From NCBI GenBank assembly GCA_021464245.1, contig JADCRB010000041.1, positions 1,021,656 through 1,085,655 on the forward strand: a stretch of DNA of 64,000 nt, written 5' to 3'. The stretch comes from Carallia brachiata (lineage: Eukaryota > Streptophyta > Magnoliopsida > Malpighiales > Rhizophoraceae). Of this stretch, positions 1-13,201 are shown piece by piece (the first letter of the stretch is position 1; every line of letters starts with the position of its first letter). Below the pieces are notes generated by a model. The model was not told where the DNA came from, did not search any database, and saw only the letters and a program-made list of their open reading frames with translations. The translations under genes were made by a program, and so were the position numbers.

Positions 1-1338
1 AGATTAAATCTGATTCCTACATCAAATATCGCACGTTAAGTGAAATGCACGGTGCAAAGTGATATCTTTCATTGGTAAAGGACTTGATAAAATTCTTTTC
101 CAACTAACAACTTTGATTATTTCTCAATTCCAAGGAAAAAAAATAAATTACGTGCCATACACTGCCAGATGTTGGGCAAGGTCATGGTACTTATATTAAT
201 ATTATATATATTCATCAAGAAGAAAATATAGTTTTAAAAAAATTTATTGCATCGTTAGAAAAATATATTGCGGTCTCACAAAAATGTCAAGCATTTTTCA
301 TGTATTGAAAAAATCAAAATGTATTGCATCTATAGCAAAATGTATTCAACATTTCAACTTGCTAAAAGTATATCATCGAAAAAAATATACTACGCAAAGA
401 TGTACTATATTTTTGTATGTGTTAAAAAACATGAGAATACGTGAAGTTTCCAAGTTGTCCAATTCTTTTCCTTCTATGGTTATATATATATATATGAAAC
501 AAGAGAATACTTTCTCAACAAAAAAAAAAAAAAAAAAACTTGGAGGTGAGATGTAATTTCATTAAAATATTATCCTCAAAGACAACAATAGTTATTTTTA
601 AGGACAAGCATGCAATTTATTTTCAATAAAGGGACCAACATGCAATATTTTGGTGGAACATGTCCAAGGAAAAAGCAATGGACTACCAAATTCAACCATC
701 GTAAGGAGCCTATAAAATTCTCAATTTTTTGTAAAATTATTTTGGTGAACATAGAATAAAAATATTTGTATTTATAATATATGCTCTTAATCTATTGGGT
801 ATCATCCAAGAAACATCCTTGAGTAAGTTATGACCCATTGATTAGTGTAGCCTATCATTTAGTTTAATGCCTAAAATAAGACAATTCTCATATCTTTTAA
901 AATAAAAAAAAAAAAAAAACGAGAGTTTGATCACAATTTCTTCTAAATTTCTCTCTATCAGACTAAAAGTTTTCACGTAAATCAAAGAAAAAGAGAACTT
1001 TATCATATACATACATTCAAATCAAAACAATGACATATATGACGATGCAATCTCTCCAATTTTTCCGGCTATCTTAATTAAAAATTTGTTCGTAAAGTCC
1101 GTCTCTGCCTCAATTCGTAGATAGATCCTTCGCCAGACATAACAAGAAAGCTGTCTTCTTGAGCCAGTCAACAGGCAGACGCGTATTAGGTCCGAGGCGA
1201 AGTGGGGACCCGACCTGGTCCGAACCCGGCAACATCCAAGAAATCCCCAAGTTGTCCACATTCATTACACATAACGTCTATTTCTAGGTGGGCATTTTGG
1301 TCCAATTAAAATTGGCGTTTAGCAATTATTAATATTAT
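1..1338. other. AT-rich intergenic DNA upstream of the GT17 gene
   Basis: No gene is recognised here. The stretch is AT-rich with poly-A tracts near 520 and 903. A locally GC-richer patch at about 1130-1260 gives a 79-codon minus-strand frame, but it matches no family I know and has no supporting context. The right part is presumably the promoter of the downstream GT17 gene. Confidence 0.6.
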
Positions 1339-1345
1339 TATATAA
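1339..1345 (+). promoter_or_regulatory. TATA box candidate of the GT17 gene
   Basis: The sequence TATATAA lies about 530 bases before the GT17 start codon. A T- and GA-rich leader follows it, including a GA run at about 1611-1630. Spacing suggests transcription starting near 1370-1380 and a long 5' leader. This is inferred from sequence alone. Confidence 0.45.
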
Positions 1346-1868
1346 GGACCATCAAAACCTTGTCCGTCTGACTTCTCTATCACTGGCGTTTTTTCCTCTG
1401 TAATTGTCATTGTTATATGTTTGTTTTTTTTCATTTTTTTGATTACTATTTTCTCTCTTGTTCTTGGGTTTTTCGTTCTATTTTAGCTTGGAGGGATCCT
1501 TTTTTTTTTCTTTCTGTTTTTTTTTGGAGATTTTAGAGGCCCTCTCTTTGGCAAGCTCGCCAGTTGTTTAGTATAAAAAAGCAACCATTTTTTCTTGTAA
1601 AAGAGTGAGAGACAGAGAGAGAGAGAGAGGGGGGCTATTTTTACTGGTGCTGTTGCTGGGGTTTACTGGAGATCGAAGGGGCTTGAAATTGGAGGCTTTA
1701 CGAATTAATTTTCTATTTTGATATCAATTACTGGGGAGGGGTTTTTTTTGTTTTGGTGATTGTGAAAGTTGATATTTTTCACCCTTTTTTTGAGGGATTT
1801 TAAGTGGGGTTTTTGAGTTTTGTGGAAATTTGGGAGATAAAGCAAAAAAAGAAAAAGAGAGAAAAAAA

Positions 1869-3902
1869 ATGTGGTGGATTATGGGTGAAAATGGGGGCCG
1901 TTACTGCTCCAAGAAGACCGATGATATATGTGCAGATGTTTGTGGGCAGGTACTTGTTTCACTTTCAATTTTATCTTTCTGTTTTGTTTTTGGGTCTGAT
2001 TATTTTGGTTTGATTCAGCGGAATGCATTTGATCTACTTAGTTACACTTTCTAATTGTGTGGTTTAGTTGGGCATGTTTGAGTTTAGTGAAAAGTTATAT
2101 GTAAAGCTTGGATCTTTGGTTTGTGTCTCGCTTGGTAATTTGAAAAGGAAGGATTCATGAACTTGTGTGTAATGCAAGTTAATTGGTGTGTTATTTTGGG
2201 ATTTTGGTTTGAAGAAAATTTGTTTCTGGTAACACGGCCTTTCGAATCACAGATTTGGCCTTTGAATTGGGTTTCTTTTACATTTTGTATAATTTTGTGG
2301 ATGTTAGACCCAACAGACATTTTGTCGATTTTCGTTTGATGTATACATAATCATAATAGTGAGGCTTTGGTCTTCCATGCTGTTAGTAAATTGCTTGTTT
2401 GGGAGTCTACAATCCTGAGGATTTTGATCTTTAGATATTTAGATCTTCTGTTGTCCAACTCTGGTTGGAATGGTAGTTAATTTAATGCCTTTTTTTTTCT
2501 TTGGTCTTTTTGATAGTTCTTTCTGTAGTCTTTGGGGAAGAACTTTCAAAGGGAAGAGAAGTATGGTGGAAATGTCTTTAATGGGAACGACCTTTTTCTC
2601 CCTTTGCAATTCATTTATAGAATTAAATAACCCCCCTCCAGCAGGTTTCTTGTTTTTGTTGCATTATTATCAGAGTTTGATGTGCTGAAATCTTTTTACA
2701 TTTATCAAAATATCATGTTTAGCAAATTATGCGTGATAAGTTTATTTTTCTTGTTGTTTACATCGTCTTTTTGACTTATGTGAATTCGTTTAATGTTCAG
2801 GATTCAGGCCGGCTTTTGAGCATGTCTAGAATACGTTGTATCCTTCGTGGAGTGGATTTAAAGATCTATTTATTTCTTTTTTTACTTGTGCCGACCTGTG
2901 TCTGTGGCATCTATATGCACGGACAGAAGATCTCATACTTCCTGCGGCCACTATGGGAATCACCTCCTAAACACTTCAATGAAATCCCTCACTACTATCA
3001 TGAAAATGTATCAATGGAGAACCTGTGCAAACTCCATGGTTGGACAATTCGTGAGTTTCCTAGGCGTGTTTACGATGCAGTGTTGTTCAGTAATGAACTG
3101 GATCTCCTTAAAATTCGATGGAAAGAATTGTATCCTTACATAACACAGTTCATTCTCCTGGAATCTAATTCAACATTTACTGGGGCCCCAAAACCTCTCT
3201 ATTTTGCCCGTCATCGAGATCAGTTCAAATTTGTTGAGCCAAGATTGACTTATGGAACCGTTGGAGGGCGTTTTAAGAAGGGAGAGAACCCTTTTGTTGA
3301 GGAGGCATATCAACGAGTTGCATTGGACCAGCTTATTAGAGCAGCGGGTATTTCTGATGATGACCTGTTGATAATGTCAGATGTTGATGAGATACCAAGC
3401 AGACATACTATCAATTTGTTGAGGTGGTGTGTGATGACATCCCATCAGTCCTCCATATCCGACTGAAGAATTACCTTTATTCTTTTGAGTTTCTTTTGGA
3501 CAATAACAGCTGGAGAGCTTCAGTACACAGGTATCAGACAGGAAGGACACGTTATGCACATTATCGCCAAGGAGATGACATTTTGGCAGATGCGGGGTGG
3601 CACTGCAGCTTTTGTTTTTCCGCCACATAAGTGAATTTATATTCAAGATGAAGGCCTACAGCCATCATGATAGGGTGAGGTTTAAACGGTTTTTGAATCC
3701 TGAAAGGGTGCAGAGATTGATCTGCAAGGGTGCTGATTTATTTGATATGCTTCCAGAGGAGTACACGTTTAAGGAAATCATCGGGACAATGGGCCCAATT
3801 CCGCATTCCTATTCGGCAGTCCATCTTCCATCTTATCTTTTAGAGAATGCTGATAAGTATAAGTTCCTATTGCCTGGAAATTGCATGAGAGAAAGTGGGT
3901 GA
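1869..3902 (+). CDS. GT17-family beta-1,4-N-acetylglucosaminyltransferase-like protein, frame broken twice
   Basis: This is a type II Golgi glycosyltransferase of CAZy family GT17, related to the enzyme that adds bisecting GlcNAc to N-glycans; the plant substrate is not settled. Exon 1 is 1869-1949 (27 codons, starting [10 protein letters not shown]) and exon 2 is 2801-3902, with a GT-AG intron between them in phase 0. A membrane anchor lies at about residues 47-66 and a DVD metal-binding motif at 221-223 (context [11 protein letters not shown]). The end, [11 protein letters not shown], matches the family terminus. The frame is broken at about 3428-3433, where GT appears three times instead of two, and again at about 3616-3620, where there are two surplus bases. 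Read literally, translation stops at 3464-3466 after 248 residues. Without the four surplus bases the gene would encode about 392 residues, the usual family length. It could be a recent pseudogene or carry assembly errors. Confidence 0.93.
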
Positions 3903-6245
3903 TTTTTCGTGGGTAACTTTCGGTGTCTGTTTTGATCAACGCTAGGTGGAGCAGCTACTTGCTTGGCTCTCTTGTGATGGGTCTACCTGAAAATCTGAAT
4001 GGCTTTGCCATTGATACTAGCCTGCTGCATATTCACCTGAGTCTGAGTAATCTTTGGAGAATTGGGCGGATTCTTTCATTGTGGTATCAGATTGTGTATA
4101 TAGCTTTTTGTTTGTAATCAAGGAGCATACCCGATTTCTACTAGACCAGAACTTGCTGTGACCGTAACATTATAGTTATTTCCAGGAGCGCGTGTTCCTT
4201 TTAGTATTCTTGTAAGTTATGACATGATTCTCCGAAGACTTTCATGACTGATCCGAGGTTCTCTTTTTTCCCACTAGTGGGAAGTTTTGTTACTGATTTA
4301 TTTATTCCTACATGTCTCATTAGCTTCTTGATTTGTAGTATCTGATTCTTTTTTCTGTTATCCTTGTTTGTATGATTCAAAGTGACAAAATTGGCAGCTT
4401 TGTGAGTGCATGTTTATTTCACAATTAGCCTCTGATTCCTTGCTTGGTGAAAAAACAAGTGTAATATTGTATACGTGGGAGTCTCGTATTTTTTTAACTT
4501 GGATTTCTTGGGTTGTTTATCTCTCACGCAGGAGTCAATGGTCCAGAAAATGAGGACGAGAATATAGTCATCTTATTTACTGTTATGTGATAGTTTCCTT
4601 TCAAAGCTGGTGTCTGTGCTGTCTTAGATGTGACTACCTCAGGCATTCATTTACTTCATCTTTATCAGACCACATTTTCTTTTAAGAATTTAATTACTCG
4701 AATATTCTTAGTGAAATATATAATTTATTTAATAATATTTAATAATATTTTTAATAAATTTAATATATTTTTTATAATTTAAAAGTTTAAATTATTATAT
4801 ATTTACTGTATATCTTCTTTGCATTGCCAACAATCTTTTTTATTTTCTTTCTTTTATGGATTCTCCAATTCTTGTTTGGCTTGGAAGGTATTTCATGACC
4901 TCTCTGGCACGGAAGCCGGGAAGGTGTACCAAATTATTCCCTCTCCACAAGCCGCACGTTTGACAACTCGCCTACCCTGGCCTTACGTTACTCAAGTTTG
5001 TGCCAATCAACATAGACCATCTATACTAAAATAAGAAATGAAAAGTACAAAAGGCTGTGGATCGATATAGCTGCCATTGTTGGTTTCATACTCTCAGAAA
5101 TAAGAGTTTGGGGGATAAATTTGCGTATAACCACAATAACTGTGTATTCAAGTAGAGTTTGAACCGCACATATTTCAAAGATATAAGATTATATTCCGTG
5201 ATTTATTATCCTTATAAGAGAGATTGGATTAAACAAATAGATGATGATTTATCTCCTATGATGCTCTTCTTTTATTTTCCCAAAAAAAAAGAAAAAAAAA
5301 AATCCTGATTCTATCTTGTTTACTTTTATCACAAACAATTAGGAAGGATTTGATGGGAAGGAATGGCGTTGACAAGTGGCAAGACCTGGCAGTTGGCGCA
5401 GTTGATCCATGACAGTTGGCATGTTTAAGAACCAAATTTATCATGAAAAGGCTATACTGGACAGTATAGATGCTTCGAATCACAATTCAAAAGAATTACC
5501 TTTTGTTTTGATCCAAAAAAAAAAAAATTACTTTATAAGCATGTCCCACTTTTGCATTCTGGATATGCCTATTCTTTACAACACTCACTGAAGTTGGTGG
5601 TCCACTCTGGTTGGGAATAAGCCAGTGAAGCCTTGTAATCGGCGGCGAATTCAGAAATTTTTTTTTAAGTATTAGATATTTATACATATAAATATAACAA
5701 CAGTCTATAAATGTGTGTATCCGTATACATATATATTAATTTTATTATTCCAAATAATAAAAATAATTTTAGTTTCTTGCTTTCTGCTATCATAAAGACT
5801 CTGAAGACGTCTTGTTACAAGGAAACCCAAATTTCCAAAATGTAAGCCTCATCAAAATGTTGACAGTTCACCAGTCCAAGGCAACATTTCCAGCTGTAGT
5901 GATAAAAATTGTGTACTTTCTATCTAGTGAACTGAGATTCAAATTCTAATTCTCTTCCTTACCTATCCCCTCCCTCATGATGGGATTATCATCTCTACTA
6001 CATACATACATACATATATATATATAAGGAAGATAATTGTAACAGAAAGAAACCAGAAAAATACTTTATATGTGGGATTAATTTATTTCTTTTCCTTTCT
6101 GCAGTCTCTAGAACGGTATTAATTGTCAATCTATTTGATGACGTATAGCTGTCATCCTAAAAAATTCTACATGGAAACCTGAGTTGTGTACAACAATGGT
6201 AAAGTATAAACTTTGCTTCCAGATAGTTGTCTTGCCATCCCCCAA
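3903..6245. other. Space between convergent GT17 and DUF707 genes
   Basis: This contains the 3' untranslated regions of both flanking genes, which point toward each other. A very AT-rich block lies at about 4685-4805, and an alternating ACAT/AT simple repeat at about 6002-6027. Short open frames at 3923-4117, 4819-5034 and 5256-5687 show no recognisable domains and are treated as chance. No RNA gene is seen. Confidence 0.6.
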
Positions 6246-9200
6246 CTAGGTCTTGGAATTGGAAGAATCAATCCCCATCGCCTTAAAATAGGCATTTTCC
6301 GCATTTGCCATCCGGGTCTGAAACATGGCCCACTCCTTCCTACACCTATCCCTCACCTAGCACCAATAGACAGAAGTTAGCACATTTTAATTGCTGAGCA
6401 AACATCTGAAAAACCTACAAGCTCTAGGTTTATATAGCCAACTAAGAGGTGGGAGAAAGAATAGATAGAGGGGAAGAACATCCAGCACTTGCATGGCACT
6501 TTGGCCACTCAATAATCCTTCTTGTGCAAAACACAACACCAACAACAAAATATCTACCACATATCATGCATTTGGACTGTTACATAAGGAGTACTGAGTC
6601 ACACAAGCAAGTGCTACGCTTTTCTCGTTTATTTTTCCCCACTCTCTCCCTCCCTCTCTCCCCTTCAGGGTTTTGTGGGGCTTTTTATTTGGGGGGGAAG
6701 GACGTGCAGACAATTCAACAAATAAATGAACAATCAACAGGCAAGCATGTTTCCTTACCCCTTGCCATGGTGCCTTCCCATTTTGTGATTCACCCTAACA
6801 ATAAATAAGCACTTAGTCGGTACTTCATTTTAGAAAATCTAAGGTTGCTTCAAATGGAGGAACTAAAAGCAGGTGTAGGTGAGAAAAACAATGATTTTAC
6901 TTTACCTGGTTCCCAAGTGATGGAACGGTTTGATGAACAATCCACTGGGAATCTACAACTCCAATCTTATCATGCGCAGGCTGTGCTCAACAGAAAAATA
7001 AATTAATGAACAAGCTTTGATCACAACAATACCAATAAGAGATCGAAAAACAAAAGAACAAAAGCAGGAAAAATAAACCAAAGCGCAGGATGGGAACAAG
7101 TTTCTTGCCTCTACACATTTCCTAAGAGCAAAGTCAAGACCCCATCCATGAATCAAGTCGTTCTGCAAATTCCAGAATGAGGCAATCAAAAGACACAATA
7201 AAAGATGGAAAAGAAAGCCAGAGAGACAGAAAGAGAAATCAGTGCAATGCTTCCATACCTGTATCATATGCCATACACACCGCCATGCATCTCGTGAAAA
7301 AACTGGAGCCATGATCTCAACAAAACTGCATCCACAAGTGCACACGTGCGAGGATAAGAAAACCATAAAGCATTTCACACCTTGCTGGTGTCATCAAATG
7401 ATGGACACAGAAGCCAATGCACGCAATGAGAATGACAATAACATAGTAAAAGCTATTCATACGCTGCACAAGGTGGTAGGTGCGGATCTGTACACCAGCC
7501 AGGCTTCTCCTCTGTCTCTCTGATGGTAATCATCAGAAAAGGAAAAAGAATGTTAGCACATAAATTTGCATAAGAAGTGGACTTGTGGGTATGTAATGTG
7601 TATAGATTTCCAATCATTCTTACTTGTGAACTTCACAGTCACCTCTTCTCTTTGTCATCTGCCATGTCAGCCCATTGTTAGGTTCCAATCCAGGCTGTGA
7701 AATCTCCAAGCCATGTTTCTTCACTAGTTTTATGTATCTATAATGCATTAAAAGGCATAGAAAAGTTTTCGGTCTGCTCAAACAGAGAAATCATAAAGAA
7801 CCATTTTACATCAAATACTCACTCTTCTGCATTGAAGTGCTCAACTCCCAAGTCCTCATCCCAGATAAAGATGTAGTCATATGGTGCCACAATATTGGGA
7901 TGTAGAAAGCGCTTGGCATACCACCTTCAAAAAGCTAGAAGGTTAAACGTACAAGCAGTCTTCAGAAATTACCAATTCGGAAATTCAAGCCACTAGCCCC
8001 ACCCCACCCCCACCCCCCCGGCAATTTAAAAAAAAAAAAAAGAAAAAGAAAAAAGGGCCTGTAATCTTGAGCTAATTGTTATACTTTGTTCTGTTATCCT
8101 TATCATATGCACACACAAGTATATCTGTCTTAAACAAGACAAAAGCAAGAAGTTAACAATAGTCCTTTACCATTTAGTTTGCTTCCTAGCACTCACATGA
8201 ACAGCCCGCTTGGACCATTCAAATTCATCCCATTCAGTCACTCTTCCGTCATAATGGAATAAGACAATTGTGAAATTCTCTGAGAACTGCAAGAGCCAAA
8301 TTCAATCACATGCCGAGACATGCAAACATGTATGCACACATGAGCATAGGGAGGCCCACAAACAAACACACGCTGACAGAGTGAGAAAGAAACCTTTTTA
8401 ACACATGCATCAATATTTGCTCTCTGATCATAACCAACTGTGAATGCTACAAGGTATTTTGGCGTAATTGTCAAGTCCTGCAGAAAGGAATAATCATAAT
8501 AAATATTCCTGCTCTCTCACTACTCAGTTTTAAATTAGCAAGTATCTCCAAACAATCAAACTGTTATTTCTTTACAACAAGACTGAGCTGCAAACTACAA
8601 AAACTAATATAGTTATTGAGAGGTTGAAAATAATTATGGAGGATTTCGAGCCTCAAGTTACACATATAGAAGTGGTGGTGGGACACAAACCTCATTAGGG
8701 TTGCCCCACAATCTTCGCAAATAGAAATCTGACTCAGCTGCAATGATTCCTGGTGGCAGCATTTCTGTGGCCCGGGGGTTTGAAGGGACCCAAATCTTCA
8801 CATAGTTACAATAGAAACATAAGGTGAGAACAGTAGAATTTAGCTTACCCACACGATATAGTTTCAAGAAAAGTTCAAAACAGAGGAGACTTCTATTCCA
8901 TTTTTTTTCCAAACATTAAAAACAAAACCACATTTAGTAGGTGCATAGCAACTATATTTGAAGGGGCTCTACAACTAGTCTTTCTTCCTTCTTTGCTTGC
9001 TTATCTTTGTAAGAGCTAGTATGGTTCGATGAAAGCTTTAGCAGATTTTCTTGCCCACTAAAATAGCATTTTCACCTTGTTTTTTGTCAGTTTTGTCTTT
9101 TAAGCTTAAAATTACTCTGGCTGACTGCAAACTAAAACAATGAATATGTACACCACAATATCCAAAATAAGGTACAAGAATATCTACAGAAATGAAAAAG

Positions 9201-9845
9201 GTGGACGTTGCTTCATTGAAAATCTAGACAGCAATCCCCTCCACAATATGGTATTGATGCTTAGAGATATCACTTAACCATTTGCAACTAATGGCTTTTT
9301 TGTGCCTACCTAGGTGAAAAAAAAATTCCATAACTTTTCTTCTATATGGCTCTGAAAATGTATTTCCTCTAGAAAGGCCAATTAAAACTGTCCAGGAACA
9401 ACAAAATTCAAGGCAAAGTTATCTGGTAAACATGAACAGTGCAAACTAAATGTGCAGATTAAGCAAAGAAGGCATACCTTTGATGTACCATTTAGATTTG
9501 AGGCCTGAGTGAAGTTATCCTTTGCATAAGATAATATTCTATCCTCCGTGTAAGAAAGATCAATGGTAGGAAGAAGTCTGGATGCAATGTTCAGCTGCCA
9601 TAGGCAGACATTATTATTTTTCCACAAAAGACTAATCATATGCATAGTGAAATGGATGGAAGCAGAAATGGGAATGCAAAAACTATACAAAATAAGTAAA
9701 GAAAAAGTTAGAGAAGCTCAAAAACTGTACACACCTTACTGAGTGATAAAATTGGAAAAGATAAACCTATCAAGAAACCAAATACAACTCCCAGAAATGT
9801 TGAAACAATAAGCCTCATACTCTCATTTGGTTTTCGGGAAGGCAT
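6246..9845 (-). CDS. DUF707 single-pass membrane protein
   Basis: This is a plant DUF707 protein; some databases call the family lysine-ketoglutarate reductase trans-splicing related, a label with no functional proof. It is assembled from 13 minus-strand exons: 9735-9845, 9478-9594, 8691-8795, 8394-8477, 8171-8286, 7823-7924, 7624-7737, 7463-7519, 7259-7325, 7109-7162, 6906-6980, 6759-6794 and 6246-6356. These sum to 1149 bases, or 382 residues, with every phase consistent. A membrane segment sits at about residues 12-33 after a short basic N-terminus. The acidic motif IWDEDLGVEHF and the conserved PGWCTDPHLPPCA and VFSRDAWRCVWHMIQ blocks are family hallmarks; the acidic motif suggests a glycosyltransferase-like fold, which is inference. 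The intron after exon 10 starts with GC, not GT. The TAG stop at 6246-6248 follows SSNSKT. Confidence 0.93.
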
Positions 9846-11690
9846 ACTCTATCACCAATTTACAGATGTCACTTTCTGCTCTAACACAATGAAAAAGAGC
9901 AAAGAAATGTTAAAAAGAAAGGTAGACAAGACGCCCGGGTACCCAACCAGGGAGGGGGTATTGATCTCTTTGTACGGGCAGTCATCAGGAGATGTGAACC
10001 TGCGTGTAAGGATTCCCATTATATTTACAATCTTCTAACAATATGTTTGCGAGGAATGTAAGCGATAATGCCGCAAACAATAGCTACAGAATGCTGAACA
10101 GGTCCTGAGTTACCTAGTCTCCCTGAAACGGAAAGAGGCCCCAACGAAGGAACACAGGACCTGAAATAAACAGCGGAGCAAACGGGTGGTCAGTCAAGGG
10201 TAAAACACACACTGTTTCACAATCCCAGATGTTTATCACAAAGGGACATCCTAATCATTGCACAGTCAAACTTCAATTCCAAATTATGCGACACGATCGA
10301 TGAACAAAAACATAACCTCAAGACTATAAACAATACAATAGTTTATGTGACACTATTTTTAGATTCGTACCCCAGACAGCAATAGTCTACACCTTACACC
10401 CTAGTATAACACCAAACTCAGAAGTAAGCTAAAAATGATAAGAGAATCACAAGGTGATAAAGCTGATTATCTCATTCTCTATCTCTTCATCCCACTATCC
10501 CAGAAGGCATTCCCTCTTAAAAATTTTGCTCATCCATAAAGTCAAATTCGCAAATAACTTTAAAAAAACTTCTGGGGTACCTTAACAATGAATGAATAAA
10601 TAGATTGAGTTTACTCAGTCCTATAAACTAGCAATTCGTAAAATGCGCTAAACAAGCATGCATCCACTCCTTCCACATGATCCTCTACAAGCAAAACCTA
10701 CAGACAAAGCTACCCGGAGCCGTCATTAACAAAATAGACCATCAAACACACAAAAGACCCTTCAATTTAAATCCTCAACTTAGTACCTCCACTATCAAGT
10801 AAGCCCATGCCACTTCTTGACTAAACTAAAATCCTCAACTCAGTACCCCCACATCATCAACCCAATTACAACTAACATCACACAAATTATAATCAACTAC
10901 AAACCCAAATCTCCACTACTGAAATTAAGCACCCCCATCAACCCCAAACAACCCTATGAAACGAAAAGTAATGTTTTTGAGAGAAAAAAAAAAAAAAAAA
11001 AAAGTAAAGCTTGTACTTTGTTAGAATGGAAGCATAAACCTTAAAATTAGCTTAAGATTTTAATTAACCATCAAGACAGGAAAAGTCTCTTCTTGATATA
11101 AATATTCACAGACAGTAACTGAACGATCCTCTGCAAGCGCAAAGAAATTTATAAAAAAAAAAAAAAAATCTTGCAAGTGAAATTGGGATCAAATCGAAGA
11201 CAACAAACCTGGAAAACAGCTAAAAACTGCCGGTTAGATAAGAGCTTTTAAAATTCAAATGTACCAACAGAAGAAGAGCTCTGCAATATCACAATCAAAG
11301 CCGGTCGAAAATGGCCGAGCATAAACTAGGAATTTTGCCCCATTTAAAAAAAAAAAACAGAGTGTCTTCTAATTTATTTTCTAAATATTAAAAAAAAAAA
11401 ATCCGACAAGTAGTCTAATGTTAAACGGTGTTGCTAAAAAAAAAAAATTTTAAAAAGTTAGATGATGTTACCTTTCTTTTTTTTTTTTTTTTAAAATTCT
11501 CTGAACTTTCTGTTTAATTTAGAGTCGAGTCAAGAATAGCCTATAGAAATCTTTTAATACTTATTTTATTTATACATAAAATTTAAATTTGATATATTAT
11601 TTAAAAAATATTAAATTTTTTATTACTCAAATTAATAAAAATTGGTGTGGTGATTCTTTTCAACATGATAAATTCGAGAAACTTTATAAT
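9846..11690. other. Upstream and probable 5' leader region of the DUF707 gene
   Basis: The minus strand probably carries one or more untranslated leader exons here, because the first coding exon begins only about 40 bases after a possible splice acceptor region and family members often have an intron in the leader. I cannot fix their borders. Several poly-A or poly-T tracts occur at 10982-11002, 11152-11168, 11345-11358 and 11475-11493. No coding segment is recognised; the open frame at 10817-11044 is low-complexity. Confidence 0.4.
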
Positions 11691-11865
11691 TTATACGGAT
11701 GATCTGGTGGTAAAAAGTTTTGACTAGTGAGAGTTGAGTTCTAGTCATACCAACCGTGGAATTAAGTGAATGGTAGCTGCGAGATTTGGAATGGTAGCTG
11801 CGAGATTTCCTAGACCCACAAAATTTATTCCTTCATGATTTTAACGTAGGTAATCAGATTTATTT
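11690..11865 (+). repeat. SINE-like fragment with a 21-bp tandem duplication
   Basis: A possible RNA polymerase III box A (GGATGATCTGGTGGTAAAAAG, from about 11696, with flanking bases) is followed about 30 bases later by a weak box B (GAGTTCTAGTC), the arrangement of a tRNA-derived SINE head. The unit GAATGGTAGCTGCGAGATTT then occurs twice in a row at about 11769-11811. Both boxes are degenerate, so this may be coincidence. Confidence 0.3.
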
Positions 11866-12454
11866 TTTTATAAATTTAATATAAATAATATGATATATTT
11901 CAGTACAATAACCATTTAAATTTTTTTAAGTCTGTTAAAAACTATACCTACTTATGTATTTTTTTAAAAAAATAATAATTTATATTCATAAAAATTAAAT
12001 TTTGAAATAAAATTCTTTAGGATACATAATACTTTTTTGGTACGTAGTATCTAGAATACTGAGTTGTGGTGATAGTGCATAATGGATTAATTAAAGAAAA
12101 GTTGTTATGTTGTACAATTATTAATTCAAATATACCTAATTTGTTATTATTATTGACTGCATAGGCCTGTCCTCGTCTACCAGGCTGTCCAAATAATACA
12201 GGGTGAATTTGAGCGGTTCAGCGCGCGAATAGATGGTTTAGTAATAATTCAATAATAAATTAATATATTTTTAAGTTTGACATTCTTGAATGGCAGTCCC
12301 AATGCAGTATACTATCTCATAATTAATATGTTAAGTGGTCATAAAAATTGTGAGAGTTTGTGAGCCATGTTTAAAATCAGATTCATCTATTGAGACACTA
12401 ATAACAGAGCTTTATTAATTTTGTTGGCAATTACGTAATAGGTCTAATCCCTTT

Positions 12455-12560
12455 AAGAGTTATTAAACAGATTGTTCAAATGAGAATTTTTCTCAAACTC
12501 GAATTAGAGATTCAATGATCGACACACCTGTAACTGATTCTTTTTTTAACTCAAAAAAAA
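12455..12560 (+). repeat. 3' fragment of a SINE-like repeat, family 1
   Basis: About 100 bases here match the reverse complement of the repeats at 12905-13201 and 55325-55635: the shared core runs from ATTAAACAGATTGTTC through GATCGACACACCTGTAACTG to a T-rich end. This copy lacks the tRNA-like head and lies in the opposite orientation to its neighbour 350 bases away. Confidence 0.5.
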
Positions 12561-12904
12561 GATTGAGTGGCTCGTTTACATCCATAAAAACAGGGAAGTT
12601 ATATTATGATGGAAAGATATTTAAGTAGATTTACCTTTTTTTTTTTTTTTGGCCAGAAAGTAGATGTACTTTTTCACTTGTTTTACTATGGAAACATGTA
12701 TACATCTATGTCTGTATGGATAATTAATTCAAATAACATAAATTTTATTTATTTAAGTCGATTCGATTACTTCATACAACCAATACAAATTACTTATGTT
12801 TGCAATGTTTAAAGACGCCATGAGATTGTCTGTTTGCAGCATATTGCAAAGTAAGAGAATTATTGCATTGATTTTTTTACTAATTTGAATGTTTTTTTTT
12901 AAAC

Positions 12905-13201
12905 AAAAAAAAATCTAGTCACAAACGTGTTGATTATCGGATCTTTAGGCTGGATTCGAAAAAAACTCTCGTTTGAACAGTCCGTTTAACAACTCTCAAA
13001 TGAGTTATACCCACAACGCGAGCACCAGTAAAGCCAACGAGACTCAATCATTAGTGTCCCGACAGATGAGTTTGATTTCAAACGCGGCTCACAAACTTTT
13101 GTTACTTTTGTGGCCACCTACACATTGGTAAGGAGAAAATATACTGCTATAGAATTCGAACTGGAGACACCGAATATGGAGACACGTCTACTTACTAATT
13201 T
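12905..13201 (-). repeat. SINE-like repeat, family 1, copy A
   Basis: On the minus strand the copy begins with AATTAGTAAGTAGACGTGTC, resembling box A, followed about 25 bases later by CCAGTTCGAATTC, resembling box B, and ends at a homopolymer run. It aligns by eye over its whole length with the copy at 55325-55635 and in part with 12455-12560. No protein is encoded. The family name is not known to me. Confidence 0.55.

Noticed and set aside
284..556. 90-codon open frame on the plus strand
   Set aside because: Its start is in AT-rich DNA, it is lysine-rich from poly-A at the end, has no domain, and no splice or promoter context.
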